Assembly (NCBI RefSeq): GCF_943193205.1
Contig: NZ_CALPDD010000011.1
Location: forward strand, 1-64,000
From: Alistipes muris
GTDB lineage: Bacteria; Bacteroidota; Bacteroidia; Bacteroidales; Rikenellaceae
Direction of reading: 5' to 3'
DNA: 64,000 nucleotides
Shown one piece after another: positions 28,656 to 36,009 of the stretch (the stretch's first letter is position 1; every line of letters begins with the position of its first letter). Made by a program: the position numbers and the translations under genes. Below the pieces are notes generated by a model. That model did not search any database, was not told the origin of the DNA, and saw only the letters and a list, made by a program, of their open reading frames with translations.

Positions 28656-28690
28656 AATTCTGAATTATGAATTGTGAATTATGAATTACG
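28656..28690. repeat. heptanucleotide array between parE and parC
   Basis: AATTCTG, AATTATG, AATTGTG, AATTATG, AATTACG, five 7-nt units filling the whole gap. The parE stop codon (28686-28688) is inside the array. No inverted partner seen. Confidence 0.85.
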
Positions 28691-30560
28691 AAAGAGCCAG
28701 GTCCTGCTCCACGAGGTCTTCCTCGATGCGCAGGTTGTCGATGATGAAGCCCTGCCGCTCGAAGGTGTTCTTGCCCATGTAGAACTCCAGCAGGTCGTGG
28801 ATGGGGTCGTCCTTGGTGATGCGCACCCGGTCGAGCCGCATCCCCTCGCCGATGAATTCGCGGAACTCGTCGGGCGAAATCTCGCCCAGACCTTTGAAGC
28901 GCGTGATTTCGGCGTTGGCGCCGCACTGCTTGAGCGCCTTGAACCGCTCCTCCTCCGAATAACAATAATGGGTCTCCTTCTTGTTACGGACGCGGAACAG
29001 CGGGGTCTGCAAGATATAGAGGTGGCCGCGGCGGATGACGTCGGGGAAGAACTGGAGGAAGAACGTGGTAATGAGCAACCGGATGTGCATGCCGTCGACA
29101 TCGGCATCGGTGGCGATGACGACCTTTTCGTAACGCAGGTTGTCGATCTCCTCCTCGATGTTGAGCGCCGCCTGCAAGAGGTTGAACTCCTCGTTTTCGT
29201 AGACCACCTTCTTGGTGAGCCCGAAGCAGTTGAGCGGCTTGCCGCGCAGCGAGAAAACGGCCTGCGTACGCACGTCGCGAGACTTGGTGATGGAACCCGA
29301 CGCCGAATTGCCCTCGGTGATGAAAATCATCGACCGCTCGGCCAACTCGCTCTTGTCGGTGCGGTGAATCTTGCAGTCGCGCAGCTTGCGGTTGTTGAGC
29401 GACACCTTTTTGGCGGTCTCGCGCGCCTTTTTCTGGATACCCGAAATGGCCTTGCGCTCCTTCTCGTTCTCGACGATTTTCTTCTGAAGAATCTGCGCCG
29501 TCTCGGGGTGCTTGTGGAGGTAGTCGTCGAGGTGCTTGGTCAGGAAATCCATCACGAAGTTGCGCATCGAAACCCCGGGCTCTATCTCCTTGGAACCGAG
29601 CTTGATTTTGGTCTGCGACTCGAAGACGGGGTCGGTGACCTTGACCGAAATGGCGGCGATGATGGAGGTGCGGATGTCGAGCGGGTCGTAGTCCTTGCGG
29701 AAAAACTCCTTGACGGTCTTGGCGATGGCCTCGCGGAACGCCGCCTGGTGGGTACCGCCCTGCGAAGTGTACTGGCCGTTGACGAACGAATAGTAATTCT
29801 CGCCGTAGCCCGTGCCGTGGGTGATGGCAATCTCGATGTCGTCGCCCGACAGATGGACCGGGGCATAGAGCGGGTCCTCGGTCATGTTCTCGTTCAAGAG
29901 GTCCAGCAGACCGTTCTTGGAGACGTAGGCCGTGCCGTTGAAATTGAACGTGAGCCCCAGATTGAGGTAGGTATAGTTGCGGACGAGCTGCTCGACGTAT
30001 TCGAGGTTGTAATCGTAGGGACCGAACACCTCCTCGTCGACCCGGAACCGAATCAGCGTACCGTTGGGCTCGCCGACGCCCGACTCCCAGCGGTCGCTCT
30101 GCTCCAACCCCTTGGCGAAGGTGACGGTGCGGGCCTCGCCGTCGCGCACCGACCGGGCCTCGAACTCGGACGAAAGCATGTTGACGGCCTTGACGCCGAC
30201 GCCGTTGAGACCCACGGTCTTCTTGAACGCCGAACCGCCGTACTTGCCGCCCGTATTCATTTCGGAGACGGCCGCCGAAAGCGACTTGAGGGGGATGCCG
30301 CGCCCGTAGTCGCGGACCGTCACGACACGGTCCTCGATGGTGATGTCGACCTGGTGCCCGGCGCCCATGATGAACTCGTCGACGGAGTTGTCGACCACCT
30401 CCTTGATGAGGACGTAGATACCGTCGTCGGCCTGCGAACCGTCGCCCAGCTTACCGATATACATACCGGGCCGCAGGCGGATGTGCTCGCGCGGCGAAAG
30501 GGTCACGATGGCGTCGTCGCCGTAGTTTTCGGGGGAATTATTGGTAAGTAAATCTGCCAT
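28686..30560 (-). CDS. parE: DNA topoisomerase IV subunit B
   Basis: ATPase subunit of topoisomerase IV, 624 aa. GHKL ATPase motifs: [10 protein letters not shown] (catalytic Glu and Asn), [34 protein letters not shown] and [13 protein letters not shown], with FKGLGEI near the end. Length and the lack of a gyrB insertion fit ParE rather than GyrB. Upstream of parC on the same strand. Confidence 0.94.
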   Translation of the reverse strand: MADLLTNNSPENYGDDAIVTLSPREHIRLRPGMYIGKLGDGSQADDGIYVLIKEVVDNSVDEFIMGAGHQVDITIEDRVVTVRDYGRGIPLKSLSAAVSEMNTGGKYGGSAFKKTVGLNGVGVKAVNMLSSEFEARSVRDGEARTVTFAKGLEQSDRWESGVGEPNGTLIRFRVDEEVFGPYDYNLEYVEQLVRNYTYLNLGLTFNFNGTAYVSKNGLLDLLNENMTEDPLYAPVHLSGDDIEIAITHGTGYGENYYSFVNGQYTSQGGTHQAAFREAIAKTVKEFFRKDYDPLDIRTSIIAAISVKVTDPVFESQTKIKLGSKEIEPGVSMRNFVMDFLTKHLDDYLHKHPETAQILQKKIVENEKERKAISGIQKKARETAKKVSLNNRKLRDCKIHRTDKSELAERSMIFITEGNSASGSITKSRDVRTQAVFSLRGKPLNCFGLTKKVVYENEEFNLLQAALNIEEEIDNLRYEKVVIATDADVDGMHIRLLITTFFLQFFPDVIRRGHLYILQTPLFRVRNKKETHYCYSEEERFKALKQCGANAEITRFKGLGEISPDEFREFIGEGMRLDRVRITKDDPIHDLLEFYMGKNTFERQGFIIDNLRIEEDLVEQDLALS

Positions 30561-30599
30561 AATATCGAATTAAAAATTAAGAATGAAGAATTAAAAATC
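30561..30599. repeat. heptanucleotide array, left arm of inverted pair C
   Basis: AATATCG, AATTAAA, AATTAAG, AATGAAG, AATTAAA, AATC beginning the base after the parE start codon. Inverted partner at 30641-30674; the 41-bp spacer is rich in ACCG repeats (GACCGACCGGAACCGACCGG). Confidence 0.85.
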
Positions 30600-30639
30600 G
30601 AGCCCCGACCGACCGGAACCGACCGGGATAGGGCGAAAT

Positions 30640-31383
30640 TCAATTTTTCATTTTTAATTTTTCATTTTTAATTTCCGCCAGGGCGGCCGCCATGTCGTCG
30701 TGGACCTGCTGTGCCAGCTCGTGGACCTCGGTTGCGGCGACCGCAGCGGCTTCGACGGGCGGCAGCACGCGCACGGTGATGCGGTTGCGCCAGTTGAAAA
30801 GGAAATTCTTCTTGATGAGTGTCGCAGTCCCGTCCAGCACCACGGGCAGAATCCCCACCCCGGCCTCCTTGGCCAAGGCGAAAGCCCCGGTTTTGAAACG
30901 GTGTATCTCGCCGTCCTTGGAACGCGTACCCTCGGGGAACACCGCCACCGAAGCGCCGCGGCGAATCCATTTGCACCCCTCGCGCACCATCTGCTCCTTG
31001 GCTTCGGCGGCACGCCCGCGGTCTATGCAGATGTCGCCGTGCAACACGAGGAACTGCCCGAAGAAAGGCACCTTGAAAATCTCGCGCTTGGAAACCCACC
31101 GGAAATTGAGCGGGATGCAGTAAAGCGCCGGGATGTCGATTACTGTGTTGTGGTTCAGCACGATGACATAGCTCTTGCTCCGGTCGGCGTACTCGCGGCC
31201 GATGACCCGCTGCCGCCAGAACGGCGGAATGAAAAAGAAGATGCGGACCAACACGCGCGAAAGTTCGTGGACCGTGCGGCGCGCCTTGTCGAACGGCCAG
31301 CATACGACCAGCGCGACGGCCGACAGAAGCATGAAGACCGTGCACAGAGCCACCAGAAACAGATAATATAAAGCACTCAACAT
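30640..31383 (-). CDS. plsC: 1-acyl-glycerol-3-phosphate acyltransferase
   Basis: Makes phosphatidic acid at the inner membrane. 247 aa with an N-terminal membrane helix (residues 3-28). Motif I NHNTVID (HX4D), motif II around CIDRGRAAEA, motif III VAVFPEGTRSKDG, motif IV ILPVVLDGT. The last 11 residues (EIKNEKLKMKN) are encoded by the heptad array. The upstream frame to 31527 is not used; a TACTTTTG box lies at 31420-31427. Confidence 0.9.
   Translation of the reverse strand: MLSALYYLFLVALCTVFMLLSAVALVVCWPFDKARRTVHELSRVLVRIFFFIPPFWRQRVIGREYADRSKSYVIVLNHNTVIDIPALYCIPLNFRWVSKREIFKVPFFGQFLVLHGDICIDRGRAAEAKEQMVREGCKWIRRGASVAVFPEGTRSKDGEIHRFKTGAFALAKEAGVGILPVVLDGTATLIKKNFLFNWRNRITVRVLPPVEAAAVAATEVHELAQQVHDDMAAALAEIKNEKLKMKN
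30641..30674. repeat. heptanucleotide array, right arm of inverted pair C
   Basis: The minus strand reads AATTAAA, AATGAAA, AATTAAA, AATGAAA, AATTG. It is translated as the end of PlsC and contains its stop codon. Confidence 0.85.
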
Positions 31384-31419
31384 AACGTTCGGGCAAAGGA
31401 AATTCGGTTCAATATCGTG

Positions 31420-31427
31420 CAAAAGTA
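31420..31427 (-). promoter_or_regulatory. candidate -7 box for plsC
   Basis: Perfect minus-strand TACTTTTG 37 bp upstream of the plsC start. No clear -33 TTTG at the expected distance, so support is partial. Confidence 0.4.
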
Positions 31428-31588
31428 GGAATTTTTCCCGGAATAACCACCGGGCCGTGGCGTTTTCTCGTAATTTCCCGCACATGCCCGAACAGCGGCA
31501 GGACCCTGCCCCGACGAACAACGGCACCGATTAATTAACTTTATATAAATAGGTATCGAAAATTTTCGCAAAAATCAAGTACTTTGCA

Positions 31589-31620
31589 TTGCATAGTATA
31601 ATTATTTTATCATATCTTTG
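31589..31620 (+). promoter_or_regulatory. promoter of the outer-membrane receptor gene
   Basis: TTG (31589-31591) and perfect TATCTTTG (31613-31620) with 21 nt between. Transcription would start near 31627, 39 nt before the ATG. The surrounding DNA is unusually AT-rich for this genome. Confidence 0.7.
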
Positions 31621-31665
31621 CACTGTCGAGATATAACGAACAGAAAATAATCAACAACAAAAGAT

Positions 31666-34035
31666 ATGAAAAAACTGGCCGCCTTCATCGTGATTGTAAT
31701 AATGACCGTTCTGCGGGCCCTCGGGGCGCAAAACTACCCTGCCACGGGCCGCGTGGTGACCGAAGAGGGCCAGGCCGTGGAATATGCCACGGTCGTGCTG
31801 CTGCAAAACGGCGAACAGGTAACCGGCATGGCCACCGACACCGAGGGCCGCTTCGCGCTGAAAGTTCCGGCGGGCGACTACACCCTCTCCATCCGGTTCA
31901 TCGGATTCGAGCCGCTGGAACGCGAGGTGCGCATCGAATCGCCGACCGACCTGGGCGACCTGACACTCAGCGCCGCCGCCACGCAAATCGACGATGTAGT
32001 GGTAAGCGCCCAGCTTATCCGCCGCGAAGCCGACCGCTTCGTGGTCGACGTAGCCAACACTCCGGCGATGCTCGGCCGGGACGGCATCGAAGCGCTCAAG
32101 CTGGCACCGGGCATCTGGATGGACGGCGACAAGATTTCGATCAACGGCAAATCGGGCTCGAAAGTCTACGTCAACGACCGCGAACTGCGCATGGAGCCCG
32201 ACCAGCTGCTGAGCTACCTCCAATCGCTGCGGGCCGAGGACATCCAGAAAATCGAGGTCATCCCGATGGCCGGGGCCGACTACGACGCCGATTCGTCGGG
32301 CGGCGTCATCCACATCACCCTCCGCAAGCGCCGCGAACAGGGCACCGAGGGCTCGGTATCGCTGGCCGCCCAAGCGGGCGAATGGAGCCATGGGCTGAAG
32401 CCGCAAGCCAGCGTCAACCACCATTCGGAACGCTTCGACTTCTACGCCAATGCCTGGGGCCACCTGCAAAACGCCACGTTCCGCTCCGACGAACTGACCC
32501 GCTATACGGCAGGCGACACCCGGCTCGAATCGCACTCGCGCACCAAGGGACGTCCGCGCAACTACGGATTCAAGGCGGGCGGCATCTGCGAACTGACCCC
32601 GAAACACAGCATCGGGCTCGAAGCCGACTACTGGCGCACCAACGAACCGGGCATCAACGACACCCACACCGATTTCACGGCCGCCGGCATCCCGACCCGC
32701 ACCGAGAGCCGCTACGATGCCCACAACCGGCAGAACAACCTTTCGGCGACGTTCAACTACATCTTCAAGCTCGACACCGCGGGCTCGACCCTCAAGCTGC
32801 TGGCCGACTACAACCTCCGCTCCTCGGATTCGGGCAACGACAATTCCAGCCGCATCGCCTCGCCCGGCGGCACGCTCGATTCGCTCTACCGCAACCGCTC
32901 GACGGCGCACTACAACGTTGCGACCGCCACGCTGGCCCTCGACAAGCATTTCGGCCCGAAATGGACGCTGCGGGCCGGAGCCAAGTACACCTACAACGAC
33001 ATGCGCAACCATGCGCTCTACGAATACCGCCCGGCCGAAACATGGCTGCGCGACGAGGCCCACAGCTTCCGGCTCGACTACACGGAACATATCGCGGCGG
33101 TCTACGGCATTGTTGCGGCGAACCTCGGCCGCTGGAGCGCGGTGGCCGGACTGCGCGGCGAATACACCCGCACGGCGGGCAAGAACGACGGCACCCGGCA
33201 AGACTATTTTTCGCTCTTCCCCAACGCCAGCGTCTCCTATGCGCTCACCCGCGACGGCGCCTACTCGCTCATCGGCCAGTATGCCCGCACCATCGGACGG
33301 CCGCGCTTCTGGTGTCTCAATCCGCAGCGCGTGCAGATTTCGGACTACACCTATCAGACGGGCAACCCGGAACTCGAACCCTCCTACAAACACGATGTAA
33401 GCCTGACCCTGGTGCTGGCCCACAAATATACGCTCACGGGCGGCGTGACGGTCCAGACCGACGAAATCCAGCAGACCATACAGCCCGACCCGACCAACCC
33501 CGACATGCTGCAAATCGTGTGGGTCAACTTCGACACGACGAAAAGCTACTACGCTTCGGCCAGCATCCCGCTGCAGCCGACCCGCTGGTGGTCGGTCAAC
33601 CTCAACGGAACCTACATCCGCCAAGGCCAGCGCATCGGCCGGAACAGCCCCGAAGAACACTACAATTTCGGCTACGCGAGCGCCTCGATGACCTTCACCC
33701 TGCCGGCGAAGTTCTACATCGACCTCTCCTACCGCTACCAGAGCCGCGTGGTGCTGGGCAACTGCTGGGTCGAAGAGATGCACTTCACCGACGCCGGCAT
33801 CAAGAAACGCTTCGGCGACAATCTCACGGTTGCTTTCACGGTCCGCAACCCCATAGCCCCACCGGTTCAGAAAATCGGAGCCCGCGGTGACGGCTTCGTA
33901 CGCCATGTCGACGCCGTCCAAACCTGGAACAGCCGCACCTACCAACTGTCGCTGAGCTATCGCTTCCGAACGGGCAAGGCGTTCCGCCACCGAAACGTGG
34001 AAGCAGGCTCGGCCGAAGAAAAAAGCCGTCTGTAA
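31666..34035 (+). CDS. outer-membrane beta-barrel receptor (TonB-dependent type, no SusD)
   Basis: 789 aa, signal peptide 1-21. Residues ~25-100 form a carboxypeptidase-regulatory-like domain (VTEEGQAVEYATVVLL, FALKVPAGDYTLSIRFIGFE). Residues ~105-225 are plug-like (DDVVVSAQLIRREADRFVVD, IQKIEVIPMAGADYDADSSG), and the rest is a 22-strand-type barrel with aromatic strand ends. It fits the large Bacteroidetes 'outer membrane beta-barrel' family, often for siderophores or peptides, and lacks an adjacent SusD. The final strand LSLSYRFRTG is followed by a charged 18-residue tail, unusual for barrels that normally end in an aromatic residue. Substrate unknown. Confidence 0.85.
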   Translation: MKKLAAFIVIVIMTVLRALGAQNYPATGRVVTEEGQAVEYATVVLLQNGEQVTGMATDTEGRFALKVPAGDYTLSIRFIGFEPLEREVRIESPTDLGDLTLSAAATQIDDVVVSAQLIRREADRFVVDVANTPAMLGRDGIEALKLAPGIWMDGDKISINGKSGSKVYVNDRELRMEPDQLLSYLQSLRAEDIQKIEVIPMAGADYDADSSGGVIHITLRKRREQGTEGSVSLAAQAGEWSHGLKPQASVNHHSERFDFYANAWGHLQNATFRSDELTRYTAGDTRLESHSRTKGRPRNYGFKAGGICELTPKHSIGLEADYWRTNEPGINDTHTDFTAAGIPTRTESRYDAHNRQNNLSATFNYIFKLDTAGSTLKLLADYNLRSSDSGNDNSSRIASPGGTLDSLYRNRSTAHYNVATATLALDKHFGPKWTLRAGAKYTYNDMRNHALYEYRPAETWLRDEAHSFRLDYTEHIAAVYGIVAANLGRWSAVAGLRGEYTRTAGKNDGTRQDYFSLFPNASVSYALTRDGAYSLIGQYARTIGRPRFWCLNPQRVQISDYTYQTGNPELEPSYKHDVSLTLVLAHKYTLTGGVTVQTDEIQQTIQPDPTNPDMLQIVWVNFDTTKSYYASASIPLQPTRWWSVNLNGTYIRQGQRIGRNSPEEHYNFGYASASMTFTLPAKFYIDLSYRYQSRVVLGNCWVEEMHFTDAGIKKRFGDNLTVAFTVRNPIAPPVQKIGARGDGFVRHVDAVQTWNSRTYQLSLSYRFRTGKAFRHRNVEAGSAEEKSRL

Positions 34036-34050
34036 CGAATACAGACGGCT
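34019..34050 (-). terminator. terminator of lemA overlapping the receptor stop codon
   Basis: AGCCGTCTGT (34024-34033) pairs with ACAGACGGCT (34041-34050); on the minus strand a run of T follows. The receptor stop codon TAA is at the start of the loop, so one element is both coding end (+) and terminator (-). Confidence 0.85.
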
Positions 34051-34072
34051 GGAAACTGTCGGGCGACCGCGC

Positions 34073-34657
34073 CTAAAACTCCACGAAGGGCGCCTGTGCG
34101 GCGGCGGCATCGGCCGTGAAGTAAGGCTTCTCGCCGAAACCGAACATCCTGGCGACGATGACGGCGGGGAATCTGCGCACAGCAACGTTGTAACCCCGAA
34201 CCGTCGTATTGAAACGCTCGCGTGCCACGGCGATGCGGTTTTCGGTGCCCTCCAACTGCGCCTGCAACTCCTGGAAATTCTGGTTGGCCTTGAGGTCGGG
34301 ATAACGCTCTGCGACCACGAGCAGCCGGCCCAAAGCCGAACGCACACCCTCCTGCGCCTGCTGGAACCGGGCCATGGTCTCGGGCGTGAGCTCGTCGACC
34401 GAAAGATTGACCGACGTAGCCTTGGCACGGGCCTCGACCACCCCTTCGAGCGTTTCACGCTCGTGGGCGGCATAGCCCTTGACCGTATTGACCAAGTTGG
34501 GAATCAGGTCCGAACGGCGCTGGTACTGCGTCTCGACCTGCGCCCAGGCGGTTTTCACCTCCTCGTCCATGCGGACGAAACCGTTGTAAGTCCGGTAAAA
34601 CCAGAATGCGCCGAGCACGACCACGGCCGCCACGGCAATCCAAATCCATTTTTTCAT
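34073..34657 (-). CDS. lemA: LemA family protein
   Basis: 194 aa. One N-terminal membrane helix (residues 4-20), then coiled-coil helices with the family signatures VKTAWAQVETQYQRRSDLIP, RFNTTVRGYNVAVRRFP and the C-terminal GFGEKPYF. LemA proteins are membrane-anchored and of unclear biochemical role; they are often next to TPM-domain proteins, as here. Transcribed from a candidate promoter at 34671-34700. Confidence 0.93.
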   Translation of the reverse strand: MKKWIWIAVAAVVVLGAFWFYRTYNGFVRMDEEVKTAWAQVETQYQRRSDLIPNLVNTVKGYAAHERETLEGVVEARAKATSVNLSVDELTPETMARFQQAQEGVRSALGRLLVVAERYPDLKANQNFQELQAQLEGTENRIAVARERFNTTVRGYNVAVRRFPAVIVARMFGFGEKPYFTADAAAAQAPFVEF

Positions 34658-34670
34658 TGCGCTATAATTT

Positions 34671-34700
34671 GAAATTTATAAGTCGACGCATCATTGCAAA
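34671..34700 (-). promoter_or_regulatory. candidate lemA promoter
   Basis: Minus-strand TTTG (34697-34700) and TAAATTTC (34671-34678; last base differs from TAnnTTTG), 18 nt apart, 14 bp before the lemA start. Confidence 0.45.
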
Positions 34701-34732
34701 GGCTGTTCAACCCGCAACAATCTATCGGTTTA

Positions 34733-34896
34733 GGTAGCTTTCCGAGCTCCGCTCCGGCGTTCTTTTGCCGCTTTTTGTTCCGGCAAAAAGCGGCGGAAAA
34801 ACCTCTCCTCACGGCGTCTCCGCCTACTGCGGACGAACTAAAAGCTACTCCGGGCGCCTGACGCGGGTTTGCAAGCAAACCGGCCCCTGCGTCGAC
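34733..34896. repeat. multi-hairpin intergenic element
   Basis: Outer pairing GTAGCTTT (34733-34740) with AAAGCTAC (34850-34857). Inside are an 11-bp hairpin GCCGCTTTTTG (34767-34777)/CAAAAAGCGGC (34784-34794) and a GC hairpin around 34815-34835. Downstream is GGTTTGC/GCAAACC (34866-34881). GTCGACGC occurs at 34682 and again at 34891. No protein coding. It looks like a structured RNA or a small non-autonomous repeat. Confidence 0.6.
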
Positions 34897-35016
34897 GCTT
34901 TTAATCCGTCCTCCGTTTAACGGCTACAACGCCAAGTGAGGAATATTTTGCATCTGCTATTCTGAAGTCCATATTGCAGATATTTGACCACTATAATATC
35001 CGTAAATACAACATTA

Positions 35017-35928
35017 TCACCACCTTGAACCTGCGCCGCCCCCGCCGAACGAACCGCCGCCGAAACCACCTCCGAACGAACCGCCCGCTCCGCTTCCGAA
35101 GCCGCCGCCGAGCCCACCGCCGAAACCGCCGATGAAAGGCCCGCTGCCGAAACCGTTGCCGCGCGAATTGCGGACGCTGCGCTTGACGACCTTGCCGCAA
35201 TTGGAGCAGACGAACGTATATTCGATCTGCTCGTAACGCGGCGTGACGGACAACACCTGTTTGTCGCGCAGTTCCAGCGTGCGTTTCCTGCACCGGGGAC
35301 AACGCCTGCTTTGGCTGTCAAGCAAGACCAGCACCAACACAAGCATTCCCCCAAGAGTGCAGAGAATCAACAAAGTCAGCCAAAGCGGCAATTCTTCCTC
35401 CTCCGGCTCGGGGCCGAAGTCGAGCTCACCGTTACGAAGCAACTCGGCCACGGCCTCGACCCCCGCCACCATGCCTGCGTCGTAGTTGCCCTCGCGGAAA
35501 TAAGGCAACATGAAATTGAGCTGAACTCGCTTGCAGAGGGCATCGGGCAAGACGCCCTCCAGGCCCGGTCCTGTGACGAAACGGATTTCGTGCAGGCGCT
35601 CGACCAGCAAAATCCCCAGTCCGTTGTCGACATCCTTGCGACCCACGCCCCAACTGCCGAACAGCTGCATGGCGAAGGTAAAGGGGTCGCCGCCCTCGAT
35701 GTCGTCGAGCGCCGCCACAGCCACCTGCGCAAGCCCCTGCGCCCGCAGCGCGGCACACACCGAATCGATCCGGGCCACAGCCGCATCCGAAAGAATTCCA
35801 TCGGGGTTGGAGACATAGCGGGTCCTGTCGGCAAGCTGCACGTTGGGCACCTCGCCGGGCTTCCACGTACGCGCGCCGACCGTCGCGGAGACGGCCGCCA
35901 GCAGCACTATAAGGATAAAACGTTTCAT
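35017..35928 (-). CDS. TPM-domain protein with zinc ribbon and Gly-rich tail
   Basis: 303 aa. Signal peptide 1-20; TPM domain (YgcG/Psb32 type) ~residues 30-170 with VSNPDGILSDAAVARID and GLGILLVERLHEIRFVTG; one membrane helix ~178-200 (LTLLILCTLGGMLVLVLVLL). Next is a cytoplasmic or exposed CxxC...CxxC zinc ribbon (CPRCRKRTL and CSNCGK), then about 50 residues that are mostly Gly and Ser. The order TM, zinc ribbon, Gly tail is typical of LemA-neighbour TPM proteins. Function unknown; membrane quality control is a guess. Confidence 0.85.
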   Translation of the reverse strand: MKRFILIVLLAAVSATVGARTWKPGEVPNVQLADRTRYVSNPDGILSDAAVARIDSVCAALRAQGLAQVAVAALDDIEGGDPFTFAMQLFGSWGVGRKDVDNGLGILLVERLHEIRFVTGPGLEGVLPDALCKRVQLNFMLPYFREGNYDAGMVAGVEAVAELLRNGELDFGPEPEEEELPLWLTLLILCTLGGMLVLVLVLLDSQSRRCPRCRKRTLELRDKQVLSVTPRYEQIEYTFVCSNCGKVVKRSVRNSRGNGFGSGPFIGGFGGGLGGGFGSGAGGSFGGGFGGGSFGGGGAGSRW

Positions 35929-35957
35929 ATTCTGAGCGAAGATACGAAAAACCCTGC

Positions 35958-35986
35958 AAAAAAAGCGCCCCGAACGGACGCTTTTT
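35958..35986 (-). terminator. terminator of the starch operon
   Basis: AAAAAGCG (35960-35967) with CGCTTTTT (35979-35986) and inner CC/GG pairs; on the minus strand seven T residues follow. It lies just after the last GH13 gene and before the TPM gene. Confidence 0.85.
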
Positions 35987-36009
35987 AACAAGAACCGCGA
36001 CCGGACGGC

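Larger units (their letters stand above)
34658..35016. other. 359-bp intergenic region
   Basis: Between lemA and the TPM gene, both minus. Apart from the lemA promoter it is filled by the multi-hairpin element at 34733-34896. A 74-codon open frame crossing it (34654-34878, minus) is compositionally odd and overlaps the lemA start, so I do not call it a gene. The last ~100 bp before 35017 is AT-rich without recognisable signals. Confidence 0.6.

Noticed and set aside
34654..34878. 74-codon open frame upstream of lemA
   Set aside because: Overlaps the lemA start, falls within the multi-hairpin element and has no protein-like features.
34682..34898. GTCGACGC occurring twice as a target-site duplication around a mobile element
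   Set aside because: The 8-mer contains a 6-bp palindrome, no terminal inverted repeats adjoin it, and the left copy lies inside the lemA promoter.
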